From NCBI GenBank assembly GCA_016869895.1, contig VGDC01000048.1, positions 1 through 9,495 on the forward strand: DNA of 9,495 bases, in the 5' to 3' direction. A program made the translations under genes and the position numbers. Position 1 is the first letter of the stretch. The number at the start of each line of letters is the position of its first letter. This DNA comes from Alphaproteobacteria bacterium (lineage in GTDB: Bacteria; Pseudomonadota; Alphaproteobacteria; Rickettsiales; VGDC01). This document shows, one piece after another, positions 1 through 5,696 of the stretch. The notes below the pieces were generated by a model. It made no database searches and was not told the origin of the DNA. It saw only the letters and a program-made list of their open reading frames with translations.

Positions 1-275
1 CGGAACATTATGAGTTGGAGCTGATGCAGAAAGCGGGGCTTTCGGCGGAGCAGATCATCGCGCTATCCACCCGCAACGGCGCAGAACTGCTGGGAATCGC
101 CGATTCCAAAGGCACGCTGGAAGTGGGCAAGGAAGCCGACCTGCTGCTGGTGAAAGGCGATGTGTCGCAGAACATCCGCGCCACGCGGGATATCGTTTCC
201 GTGTGGGATGACGGCAAGCAGGTCAGCGATGGGCCGTTGCGCGATGCGGCACTGAAGGATAAATGGCGGCCTTGA
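1..275 (+). CDS. Amidohydrolase family protein, C-terminal fragment (gene enters from left edge)
   Basis: The gene is cut by the left edge; the first complete codon is at base 3 and about 90 residues are visible. The frame reads in with no stop, so a TTG at 15 or ATG at 24 need not be a start. The visible part resembles the C-terminal end of metal-dependent amidohydrolases (imidazolonepropionase/prolidase-like). A helix of the type LMQKAGLSAEQIIALSTRNG leads into GTLEVGKEADLLLV, the loop and strand where the chain returns from the TIM barrel to the small beta-sandwich domain. A closing strand VSVWDDGKQV follows. The metal-binding His/Asp residues would lie upstream, outside the window, so substrate (cyclic amide, dipeptide, other) cannot be told. 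The stop TGA at 273-275 is 3 bp from the stop of the convergent dehydrogenase gene. The superfamily call is firm; no finer call is justified. Confidence 0.85.
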   Translation, partial: EHYELELMQKAGLSAEQIIALSTRNGAELLGIADSKGTLEVGKEADLLLVKGDVSQNIRATRDIVSVWDDGKQVSDGPLRDAALKDKWRP

Positions 276-278
276 GTC

Positions 279-1355
279 TTAATGCCCGTGGGCGCGTTTC
301 AGCGTTTCCATGTCGATGACGAAGCGATAACGCACATCGCTTTTGATGACGCGTTCGTAGGCTTCGTTCACCTCGCGGATGTCGATGACCTCGATGTCCG
401 ACACGATGTTATGCTTGCCACAGAAATCGAGCATCTCCTGCGTTTCCGCGATGCCGCCGATGAGCGAACCCGCCAAGCTGCGGCGACCCATGATGAGCGG
501 GAATGCGCCGAGCGGCACTTTCTTCTCCGGCACGCCGAGCAGCACCATCGTGCCATCCACTTTCAGCAAGTTCAGATAGGCGTTCCAATCCAAATCCATC
601 GACACGGTGTTGATGATGAGGTCGAAGCTGCCCGCCAGTTTCTTGAAGGTCGATTTGTCGGATGTGGCATAGAAATGGTCGGCACCGAGGCGTTTGCCAT
701 CGGCTTCTTTGCTTAACGTCTGGCTGAGGACGGTGACTTCCGCACCAAGCGCATGGGCGATTTTCACCCCCATGTGACCGAGGCCGCCAAGGCCGACGAT
801 GGCGACTTTCTTGCCGGGGCCGGCCTGCCAGTGTTTCAACGGCGAATAGAGCGTGATGCCTGCGCAAAGCAGCGGCGCGGCGGCATCCATGGGCAGGTTA
901 TCGGGGATATTCAGCACGAATTTCTCATCGACCACCACATGGTCGGAATAGCCGCCCTGCGTGCGCGTGCCGTCTTTATCGGTGGCGTTATACGTTCCCA
1001 CTTGCTCTGCGCAGAACTGCTCCAGCCCGTTATCGCATTGTTCGCAGTGCTGGCAGGAATCCACCAAGCAACCCACGCCGACGCGCTGGCCGACTGTGAA
1101 TTTGGTGACCCCGCTGCCGACCGCCGCGACCACGCCGACAATCTCATGCCCCGGCACCATGGGGAAGACCGCATTGCCCCATTCGTCGCGCACTTGATGG
1201 ATATCGGAATGGCAGATGCCGCAGTATTGGATGTCAATCACCACGTCCTGCGCGCGGGGGGCGCGGCGCTCGAAATGAATCAACTGCAAGGGCGCTTTGG
1301 TGCTGAGCGCGGCATAACCATGGGCGTGGGAACCGTGGGAGTGGTGGTGGGACAT
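279..1355 (-). CDS. Zinc-dependent NAD(P) alcohol dehydrogenase, YahK / cinnamyl-alcohol-dehydrogenase type
   Basis: This is a 358-residue medium-chain dehydrogenase/reductase, likely a cytosolic aldehyde reductase or primary-alcohol dehydrogenase. The catalytic zinc ligands are Cys48 (CGICHSD), His70 with Glu71 (GHE) and Cys164 (LLCAG). The structural zinc loop has Cys101, Cys104, Cys107 and Cys115. The Rossmann nucleotide loop is GLGGLG at 188-193. Ser211 follows the second strand where NAD-specific enzymes carry Asp, so NADPH preference is inferred. The motifs and length match E. coli YahK as I remember it (for example HWQAGPGKKV and SLIGGIAETQEMLDFC). The oddity is the N-terminus: six His within residues 3-12, and a C-terminal HGH. 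No other Met precedes the conserved domain, which supports the ATG at 1353-1355. No strong Shine-Dalgarno is visible; a 10-bp dyad ends 5 nt before the start. The upstream DUF3592 gene has the same orientation 91 bp away. Confidence 0.95.
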   Translation of the reverse strand: MSHHHSHGSHAHGYAALSTKAPLQLIHFERRAPRAQDVVIDIQYCGICHSDIHQVRDEWGNAVFPMVPGHEIVGVVAAVGSGVTKFTVGQRVGVGCLVDSCQHCEQCDNGLEQFCAEQVGTYNATDKDGTRTQGGYSDHVVVDEKFVLNIPDNLPMDAAAPLLCAGITLYSPLKHWQAGPGKKVAIVGLGGLGHMGVKIAHALGAEVTVLSQTLSKEADGKRLGADHFYATSDKSTFKKLAGSFDLIINTVSMDLDWNAYLNLLKVDGTMVLLGVPEKKVPLGAFPLIMGRRSLAGSLIGGIAETQEMLDFCGKHNIVSDIEVIDIREVNEAYERVIKSDVRYRFVIDMETLKRAHGH

Positions 1356-1360
1356 AGGGA

Positions 1361-1396
1361 AAGGCTTTCTTTGTATTGAGCGATACAGAAAGCCTT
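1361..1396 (-). promoter_or_regulatory. Perfect 10-bp dyad in the dehydrogenase leader (hairpin or operator)
   Basis: Bases 1361-1370 (aaggctttct) are the exact reverse complement of 1387-1396 (agaaagcctt). A further 4-bp pairing (gtat 1373-1376 with atac 1383-1386) is possible after a 2-nt bulge, leaving a 6-nt loop. In the minus-strand transcript this hairpin ends 5 nt before the ATG at 1355. Its 3' arm holds AGAAAG, the only purine-rich stretch near the start. It could be a leader hairpin that controls ribosome entry, a dimeric repressor operator, or a weak attenuator (no long U tract follows). The symmetry is seen; the role is inferred. Confidence 0.5.
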
Positions 1397-1416
1397 AAAC
1401 CTATTTTCGCTGCGGC

Positions 1417-1441
1417 GCAAGACGAAATGGGCAAGACGAAA
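1417..1441. repeat. Two tandem copies of an 11-bp repeat (gcaagacgaaa)
   Basis: Identical copies lie at 1417-1427 and 1431-1441, separated by tgg, giving a 14-bp period. They sit between the stop of the DUF3592 gene (1447) and the dyad upstream of the dehydrogenase. The period is not an integral number of helical turns, so a tandem-binding regulator is only one option; a small slippage duplication is another. Confidence 0.5.
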
Positions 1442-1446
1442 GAATA

Positions 1447-2151
1447 TCAGGCCGCTTCGGGGAGGAAGCTGGTGTCCACCCAGTATTTCTCGGGATTCAG
1501 GGGGTTGATGCGCACGGGCACATGGCCAGCGGGAAGATAGGGCGTGGGGTCGAAGGGGATGGGGTCGCTCCGCATGACGTGCACTTTGCGGGTGCGTGGG
1601 TCCTGCCACTGGGCGAGGATGTGCCAGCCGCCCTGCCCGCCGGATTCTTCGGCTTGCTCATATTCCACACGGACGATGTCGGCTTGTACTATCTGGCCGC
1701 TGGAAAGCAGCCAATTCCGGTCTGCCGCGCGGCGGATGCCTTTCAGGATGGTGAATGCGCCGACGCCTGCGAAGATGACCGCCATGACACCGCTGGCGAT
1801 GATGCCGAGCCAAAGCCCAGCGAAACCGCCCATGCGGGCATTCTGCGGATTGATGGCATCATAGAGCACCTCGACATGCTCGCCGACCTGATAGGCGGGA
1901 GGGTTGCTGCCCTGATTGGCGGTGAAGCGCACTTTCGTGCCATTGCTGGCGGTGAAGGCGAGGACGGGATAATAGGTATCACCGCGGTCGCGGTTGCGGG
2001 ATGTGGCGTCGAAACGGCGGTCGAAGGAGACGACCTCGCCCTGCGCGGTGACGGCGGTTTCAAGGAAGGTGCGCGTGTCGGCGTAGAGATACCACGTCAG
2101 GAAGCCCAGCGCGAACCCCACCAGCAGGAAGATGACACCCGCGAACCTCAT
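1447..2151 (-). CDS. DUF3592-like membrane protein with two tandem extracytoplasmic domains
   Basis: The protein has 234 residues. A first membrane helix spans about 3-23, followed by a soluble segment (35-108) with the DUF3592 pattern: GEVVSFDRR, then YYPVLAFTASNG, KVRFTAN and EHVEVLYDAINPQNARM. A second helix spans about 111-137. The second soluble segment (150-230) repeats the plan, with GQIVQADIVRVEYEQ, HILAQWQDPRTRKVHV and VPVRINPLNPEKYWVD, so the protein looks like an internal duplication. DUF3592 proteins have no established function. The ATG at 2149-2151 is supported by AGGGAG about 6 nt upstream on the minus strand and by a promoter-like pair further out. The gene is divergent from the 375-residue gene and lies 91 bp upstream of the dehydrogenase in the same direction. 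Cotranscription is possible but not required. The family call is from pattern recall. Confidence 0.8.
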   Translation of the reverse strand: MRFAGVIFLLVGFALGFLTWYLYADTRTFLETAVTAQGEVVSFDRRFDATSRNRDRGDTYYPVLAFTASNGTKVRFTANQGSNPPAYQVGEHVEVLYDAINPQNARMGGFAGLWLGIIASGVMAVIFAGVGAFTILKGIRRAADRNWLLSSGQIVQADIVRVEYEQAEESGGQGGWHILAQWQDPRTRKVHVMRSDPIPFDPTPYLPAGHVPVRINPLNPEKYWVDTSFLPEAA

Positions 2152-2180
2152 GCACTCTCCCTTGTTATTGGTTTTCCTGT

Positions 2181-2208
2181 ATCATAAACTGCTGCGGTGG
2201 ATTTGCAA
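2181..2208 (-). promoter_or_regulatory. Candidate sigma-70 promoter for the DUF3592 gene
   Basis: On the minus strand TTGCAA (2203-2208) is followed after 16 bp by TATGAT (2181-2186). This matches the consensus at 4 of 6 (-35) and 5 of 6 (-10). The predicted transcript would start about 20-25 nt before the ATG at 2151, leaving room for the AAGGGAG Shine-Dalgarno. It is sequence-based only. Confidence 0.5.
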
Positions 2209-2287
2209 TCTCCCTTTCCGTCATCATCCTGTCATACTTACGTGCTATAAACGCACATCCCATAAACGAACCGAAGGAAATCGGCGC

Positions 2288-3415
2288 ATGACCAACACGC
2301 GTTCCATCCAGAGCATCGTCAACGATATCGTCGAGCCGTTCCACCGCAACACCAGCCTTGCCGATGTGAAGACCATGCTGCGCGACGCGCAGACCGCCGT
2401 GAGCGAGTTCTACGCCAAAGAGCTGGGCGCGGAGAAACATGGCGGAGACCTGCCAAAAGCCGCTGCGGCAAATACCGCTGCCGTCCACCGCGCGACGGAA
2501 TCGGCCTTCGGGTTCAAGGTGCATGAACAGCCGAATTACAGCCAGTTCGACGACATCGCATGGGAATTCTCCCAACGATACACCACACTGGAAGGCGTGA
2601 CCCTGCCGAAGGATGCCGAGTTCTTCACCAGCAAGCGCGAGCCTGTGAGCCGCGAGGCGATGGAAAAGAAAATGGCCAGCGGCGAATTCCACCTGTTCGA
2701 CATCGCGCTATCCAATGAATATGTGCTGTTGGGGCGCAACGAGAAATTCAGCGTGGATGACCTTGAGAACCGCTTCAGCACCAATAACGAACACACCACG
2801 CCGCAATCCAAAGCGCGGGCGAAGTGCTACCGCGCCGATCCGCGCGTGCTCATCATCTCCTATTCCGGCACGAACAGCGACCGTGGGCATCTGCAGGTGG
2901 TGTTCCTCGATGACAATAACAAACCGAAGGAATCCATCGCGCTGGTGCAGGAACCGGGTTCAGAAAAAGCGGAACTGACCCGCCAGACCTTCCACAAGAA
3001 CGGCTCCAGCCGCCGCTACCCCATCACGCCGGAAGATGCGCCTTACTATGCTCATGCCATCGCGCTGGCGCATTATGCCAATGGTTTCAGCGATGAGGCG
3101 AAGCAGAACTGGCTCGACCGCCCGCAGGCGGAGGAAATCCAGAAGATGCTGAACAAGCTGGCGGAGAAACCCGTCGATGCGCTGAAAGAGCCCGTCATCC
3201 GCGATGTCATCGGCGATGCGAAAGCGCTGAAAGGCAACATCAACCCCGTGGCCGTGCTGCCGGATGCCTTCGCCGCCGCGCTGGAGACGGAAATCAAACA
3301 GGGCAAGTTCCGTGGTGGTTCATCCCGCGAGAGCAACGTGCTCAGCTTCGCATCCCGCGTGCAGGCGCAGAAACAGCTGGCTGCCAGCAAGGAATACGGC
3401 AACGCGAGGGGCTAA
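2288..3415 (+). CDS. Uncharacterised 375-residue soluble protein
   Basis: I do not recognise this protein. The open frame extends upstream to 2132, but ATG 2288 is chosen because AAGGA (2274-2278) lies 9 nt before it and the upstream stretch codes for no plausible protein. There is no signal peptide or membrane segment, so a cytoplasmic location is likely unless it is exported by another route. An N-terminal helical part (about 1-75) is rich in Ala, Glu and Lys. A central mixed part (about 80-235) includes the strand-like segments HLFDIALSNEYVLLG, RVLIISYSG and LQVVFLDD. A helical C-terminal part (about 245-370) includes the amphipathic run AEEIQKMLNKLAEKPVDALKE. Cys180 is the only cysteine. 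No catalytic signature is evident. It is monocistronic: divergent from the DUF3592 gene and closed by a strong terminator. Codon use resembles its neighbours, so recent transfer is not suggested. A lineage-restricted family is possible. Confidence 0.85.
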   Translation: MTNTRSIQSIVNDIVEPFHRNTSLADVKTMLRDAQTAVSEFYAKELGAEKHGGDLPKAAAANTAAVHRATESAFGFKVHEQPNYSQFDDIAWEFSQRYTTLEGVTLPKDAEFFTSKREPVSREAMEKKMASGEFHLFDIALSNEYVLLGRNEKFSVDDLENRFSTNNEHTTPQSKARAKCYRADPRVLIISYSGTNSDRGHLQVVFLDDNNKPKESIALVQEPGSEKAELTRQTFHKNGSSRRYPITPEDAPYYAHAIALAHYANGFSDEAKQNWLDRPQAEEIQKMLNKLAEKPVDALKEPVIRDVIGDAKALKGNINPVAVLPDAFAAALETEIKQGKFRGGSSRESNVLSFASRVQAQKQLAASKEYGNARG

Positions 3416-3428
3416 GCCTCACGAAAAC

Positions 3429-3463
3429 AAAAAGGCCGGTCACATCGCTGACCGGCCTTTTTT
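3429..3463. terminator. Strong bidirectional Rho-independent terminator
   Basis: A perfect 12-bp stem (3431-3442 with 3449-3460) has the core ggccggtca/tgaccggcc and a 6-nt loop (catcgc). Two further A-T pairs extend it outward. A T6 tract (3458-3463) serves plus-strand transcripts, and the A5 run at 3429-3433 gives a U tract on the minus strand. It separates the convergent 375-residue gene, which ends at 3415, from the beta-barrel gene, which ends at 3483. Confidence 0.93.
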
Positions 3464-3482
3464 CATGCGATGATTTCAGGAA

Positions 3483-4160
3483 TCAGAACTTCCAGACCGC
3501 GCCGATGCGCACGTCATGGGAAGCGATGTCGGCTTCAAAGCGTTCACCCGTGGCGATGACACCCGTGTCGATGGTGCCGAGGTCGACATAACGGTAATCC
3601 ACGCGGAAATCCCAGTTTTGGCTGAGGACGTAATTCGCGCCGGCCTGCACCTGCCACGCCATATCCCAGCTGGTCGTGCCGAAACCGGTTGTGCGGCCGG
3701 GGGTATCGGAATAGGTGTCCACATCCGCGTAAACCGCGCCGATACCTGCGCCTACATAAGGCTTCACCGCCCAGCTGACGGGGATGTCATAGAGCACGCT
3801 GGCGATGACATCGGTGGTGCTGATGTCGGATTTCGCGCCGAAGAGGGCGACGCCGCCCGCTTGGGTGAAGAGGATGTTCATATCGTGGCGGTAGCGCCAG
3901 GTGGCGGCAAGCTCGGTGCGGATGGGAAGGCCGTTGTCCTTCCAGTCATATCCGAGCCATGCGCCCACGCCACCGTTGATGCCGCCGGAATCGCTGGAGT
4001 CATCGATGGGGGTCGGCTGTGCGGGGAAACGCTCGACATTGCCCTGCTGGGCGAAGCCGAGGATGCCATAAGCGCCGACGTAAGCATTCTTGCCATCCGC
4101 AGCGACAGCGGGAAAAGCGAAGGCAGTGGCGAGGAGAAGGGAAAGCAGCGGTTTTTGCAT
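3483..4160 (-). CDS. Outer-membrane beta-barrel protein (OmpA-like/Omp25 porin-type fold)
   Basis: The protein has 225 residues. A classical signal peptide (MQKPLLSLLLATAFAFPAVA) has a likely signal peptidase I site after Ala20. The mature part alternates polar and aromatic or hydrophobic residues as in 8-stranded small outer-membrane barrels. Typical strands are YVGAYGILGFA, NGGVGAWLGYDW, VKPYVGAGIGAVYADV, WQVQAGANYVLSQNWDFRVDYRYVDLGTI and HDVRIGAVWKF. It ends in Phe, the usual BAM-recognition end. KPYVGAGIGA and the DYRYVDLG strand are characteristic of the Omp25/OmpA-like group. Acidic, variable segments (about 41-60 and 148-160) would be surface loops. The ATG at 4158-4160 has no good Shine-Dalgarno (only GTGAG, too far upstream). 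It has its own well-formed promoter at 4192-4220, so it is probably expressed independently of the lipase gene upstream. Ligand or role (structure, adhesion) cannot be read from sequence. Confidence 0.9.
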   Translation of the reverse strand: MQKPLLSLLLATAFAFPAVAADGKNAYVGAYGILGFAQQGNVERFPAQPTPIDDSSDSGGINGGVGAWLGYDWKDNGLPIRTELAATWRYRHDMNILFTQAGGVALFGAKSDISTTDVIASVLYDIPVSWAVKPYVGAGIGAVYADVDTYSDTPGRTTGFGTTSWDMAWQVQAGANYVLSQNWDFRVDYRYVDLGTIDTGVIATGERFEADIASHDVRIGAVWKF

Positions 4161-4191
4161 GGGAAATGCTCACGTTGGAATTATCACCGAC

Positions 4192-4220
4192 AAGATAAAC
4201 GGAGCATAAAGATGCGTCAA
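4192..4220 (-). promoter_or_regulatory. Sigma-70-type promoter of the beta-barrel gene
   Basis: On the minus strand TTGACG (4215-4220; 5 of 6 consensus) is followed by exactly 17 bp and TATCTT (4192-4197; 4 of 6). The start of transcription would fall near 4185, giving a leader of about 25 nt. A short inverted repeat, ttatc n8 gataa (4181-4198), covers the -10 and start region and might be an operator, but 5-bp arms are weak evidence. Confidence 0.65.
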
Positions 4221-4257
4221 CGCGCTACCTTCCGGTACAATTCCTTGCGTATTTCCA

Positions 4258-4273
4258 GTGGCATATTTGCCAC
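4258..4273. other. Small perfect hairpin just past the lipase stop codon
   Basis: Bases gtggca (4258-4263) and tgccac (4268-4273) form a 6-bp perfect stem with a 4-nt loop, starting 4 nt after the lipase stop (4278-4280, minus strand). No U tract follows on either strand, so it is not a convincing intrinsic terminator. It could stabilise the 3' end of the tetR-lipase mRNA. Confidence 0.35.
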
Positions 4274-4277
4274 AACC

Positions 4278-5024
4278 TCAGGAGGTAGGGAATCGGCCAT
4301 CGCGCAGGAAACCGGCCACCAGTCTCGCCACCAGCGGGCGGTAGATGAGCAGGGTGTGGCCGCTGGAAACCACGCGGTGGTCGGCCATGCCTTCAAGCTT
4401 GGTGCTTTCCACGGAGACTTTACCATCATGGGGCTGGCGGAAGATGCGGTTGGCCAGAGGGTCAAGGCGCGTCTGCCCCGCGACGATACCCAATGCATAA
4501 TCCACCTGACCGAAGAGCCGCTCCGTCAACGCGGGGTTCGTGCCCAGCTGCTGTCCTGCGGGGCCGTAAAGATAAAGATACGGCGCGAAATCCCCCAGCC
4601 AATCGGCGAAATCGCTGCCATGGTTGGGTGTGCCGAGCATGACCACGCGCCCCAGATTCTCCGGCCGATGCTGATTCAGATAGGCGCGGATTATCAACCC
4701 GCCCAGCGAAAAACCCACGAAATGGACTTTATCAACCTTAGCCGCGAATGCCTGCACCGGCGGGTGGATACCCTCGGCCAGCGTGGCGATGGGCTGGCGC
4801 GTGGAAGGGTAATCGAGGTTGAGGATGTCATAGCCCTGCTTGCGGAGGCGGTGCGCCAGCAAAGCCATGCTGCGCTTACTCAGAAAAATGCCGTGGAGAA
4901 GGACGATGCCTTCTTTCTGCTTCTGCATATACGGCGACTCCTCCACCAAATTCTGTTTATCGGCGTAAGCCTTCATGGGGAATGCCATGCAAAAAAGCAG
5001 AAAGAGGGCTATCCACTTTCTCAA
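4278..5024 (-). CDS. Secreted lipase/esterase, alpha/beta hydrolase (COG1075-like)
   Basis: The protein has 248 residues. An N-terminal signal peptide (RKWIALFLLFCMAFPMKAYA) probably cuts after Ala21, so it acts in the periplasm or outside the cell. The alpha/beta-hydrolase marks are all present: LLHG at 42-45 (oxyanion strand), nucleophile elbow GFSLG with Ser106, the GTPNHGSD loop at 131-138, acid Asp200 in HDGKVSV, and His223 in SSGHTLL. This order fits the PGAP1/LipA-like lipases of COG1075. The start is TTG at 5022-5024: the first ATG in this frame lies inside the signal peptide and would remove its positive N-region. A G-rich AGGGG sits 8 nt upstream. The TTG overlaps the tetR stop as TTGA, implying translational coupling with the regulator. 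Substrate is unknown; acyl ester or lipid is inferred from the family. Confidence 0.92.
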   Translation of the reverse strand: MRKWIALFLLFCMAFPMKAYADKQNLVEESPYMQKQKEGIVLLHGIFLSKRSMALLAHRLRKQGYDILNLDYPSTRQPIATLAEGIHPPVQAFAAKVDKVHFVGFSLGGLIIRAYLNQHRPENLGRVVMLGTPNHGSDFADWLGDFAPYLYLYGPAGQQLGTNPALTERLFGQVDYALGIVAGQTRLDPLANRIFRQPHDGKVSVESTKLEGMADHRVVSSGHTLLIYRPLVARLVAGFLRDGRFPTS

Positions 5025-5611
5025 GCATTCACCCCTGCGATGAAGTAATCCACCGATTCGATGGCGAGTTTATCGGCGGATTCCTGCGTCACCAAATCGA
5101 GCTTCTTGGTGGCGGAAAGCACGGCGATGCCGTGGATGGCAGACCAGAGCATGCGCGCGCCGCGCTTCAGAGCGACCTCGTCCCCGCCCTCTTCGCGGCG
5201 GAGGATGTCCTCCACCAGAATGAAGAAGCGGGTGATTTTCGGGGTGAACCAGCTGGGCAGTGGCGCATCGTCCTGCATGTGGTGCTCGAAGAGGGTAATC
5301 CAGCGGTGATAATGCTCGCGGCTATAGGCGATATAGGCATGGGCGATGTTATGCAGCGGGTTGCCCACGGGGTTATGGGCGGCGGCGTTCATCCTCTCAT
5401 ACCACTCATCCAGCGTGCGGGCGTTCATCTTGAGCAGGAAGTTGTCATGGGTGCCGAAGACGTTATAGATCGTGCCGATGGTATAGCCGATTTTCGTGGC
5501 GACCTTGCGCGCGCTGAAATGCGCCAATCCGCCCTCCTCCAACAGCTCCAAACCCGCTTGGATGGCCATTTCTTCCAGTTCCGCCCGTGTGTGGTCCGAT
5601 CTGCGCGCCAT
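5021..5611 (-). CDS. TetR/AcrR-family transcriptional repressor with WHG-type C-terminal domain
   Basis: The protein has 196 residues. The N-terminal DNA-binding domain has the helix-turn-helix SARKVATKIGYTIGTIYNVF at about 33-52, followed by the usual HDNFLLKMN helix. The C-terminal ligand and dimer domain carries LWSAIHGIAVL (about 155-165), the mark of the WHG subgroup of TetR regulators. The frame stays open to 5677, but ATG 5609-5611 is chosen: the domain starts at once as MARRSDHTR, AGGTG lies 8 nt before it, and the 22 extra residues would be read from the AT-rich divergent regulatory region. It is divergent from the DUF2157 operon, with 85 bp between starts, and overlaps the lipase start by TTGA. 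By family precedent it should repress itself and/or the divergent operon and respond to a small hydrophobic ligand; the ligand is not identifiable. Confidence 0.95.
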   Translation of the reverse strand: MARRSDHTRAELEEMAIQAGLELLEEGGLAHFSARKVATKIGYTIGTIYNVFGTHDNFLLKMNARTLDEWYERMNAAAHNPVGNPLHNIAHAYIAYSREHYHRWITLFEHHMQDDAPLPSWFTPKITRFFILVEDILRREEGGDEVALKRGARMLWSAIHGIAVLSATKKLDLVTQESADKLAIESVDYFIAGVNA

Positions 5612-5635
5612 ATTCTGAACACCTAATAATTTATA

Positions 5636-5664
5636 TTGAACATTGAGCAATACTAAGCTATGCT
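5636..5664 (+). promoter_or_regulatory. Candidate promoter of the DUF2157-DUF4401-GDYXXLXY operon
   Basis: TTGAAC (5636-5641) is followed by 17 bp and TATGCT (5659-5664), each 4 of 6 matches to consensus with ideal spacing. Transcription would begin near 5671, about 25 nt before the ATG at 5697, leaving AAAGGGAGGG (5683-5692) in the leader. The -10 lies inside the dyad at 5644-5666. Confidence 0.55.
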
Positions 5665-5666
5665 CA
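5644..5666. promoter_or_regulatory. Putative TetR operator (23-bp dyad)
   Basis: TGAGCA (5644-5649) and TGCTCA (5661-5666) are exact inverted repeats around base 5655, with ct/ag also symmetric next to the centre. The 23-bp span, odd centre and position between divergent tetR and operon starts, covering the predicted -10, fit a repressor site. Binding by the adjacent TetR protein is inferred. Confidence 0.55.
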
Positions 5667-5696
5667 CAGAAAATCAACCCTTAAAGGGAGGGAATC

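Noticed and set aside
753..1379. A 208-codon open frame on the plus strand
   Set aside because: It is the complement of the dehydrogenase gene, whose zinc and nucleotide motifs are intact; shadow frame in GC-rich DNA.
1522..2187. A 221-codon open frame on the plus strand
   Set aside because: It is opposite the DUF3592 gene, which has its own Shine-Dalgarno, promoter and membrane helices.
2242..2256. gtgc/gcac inverted repeat around TATAAA as promoter/operator of the 375-residue gene
   Set aside because: TATAAA (2246-2251) is a reasonable -10, but no -35 match lies at normal spacing and 4-bp arms are expected by chance.
2132..2287. Upstream extension of the 375-residue protein
   Set aside because: The extra 52 codons cross the divergent promoter region and would start inside the DUF3592 gene; ATG 2288 has a proper ribosome site.
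3516..5048. A 510-codon open frame on the plus strand
   Set aside because: It is antisense to the beta-barrel and lipase genes, both of which have clear family motifs and signal peptides. Its translation is rich in Arg, His, Ala and Gly with no domain pattern.
4982..5626. A 214-codon open frame on the plus strand
   Set aside because: It is antisense to the TetR gene, which is unmistakable.
5612..5677. 22-residue N-terminal extension of the TetR protein
   Set aside because: It would be read from the AT-rich operator region and lies before a normal MARRSDHTR start with AGGTG upstream.
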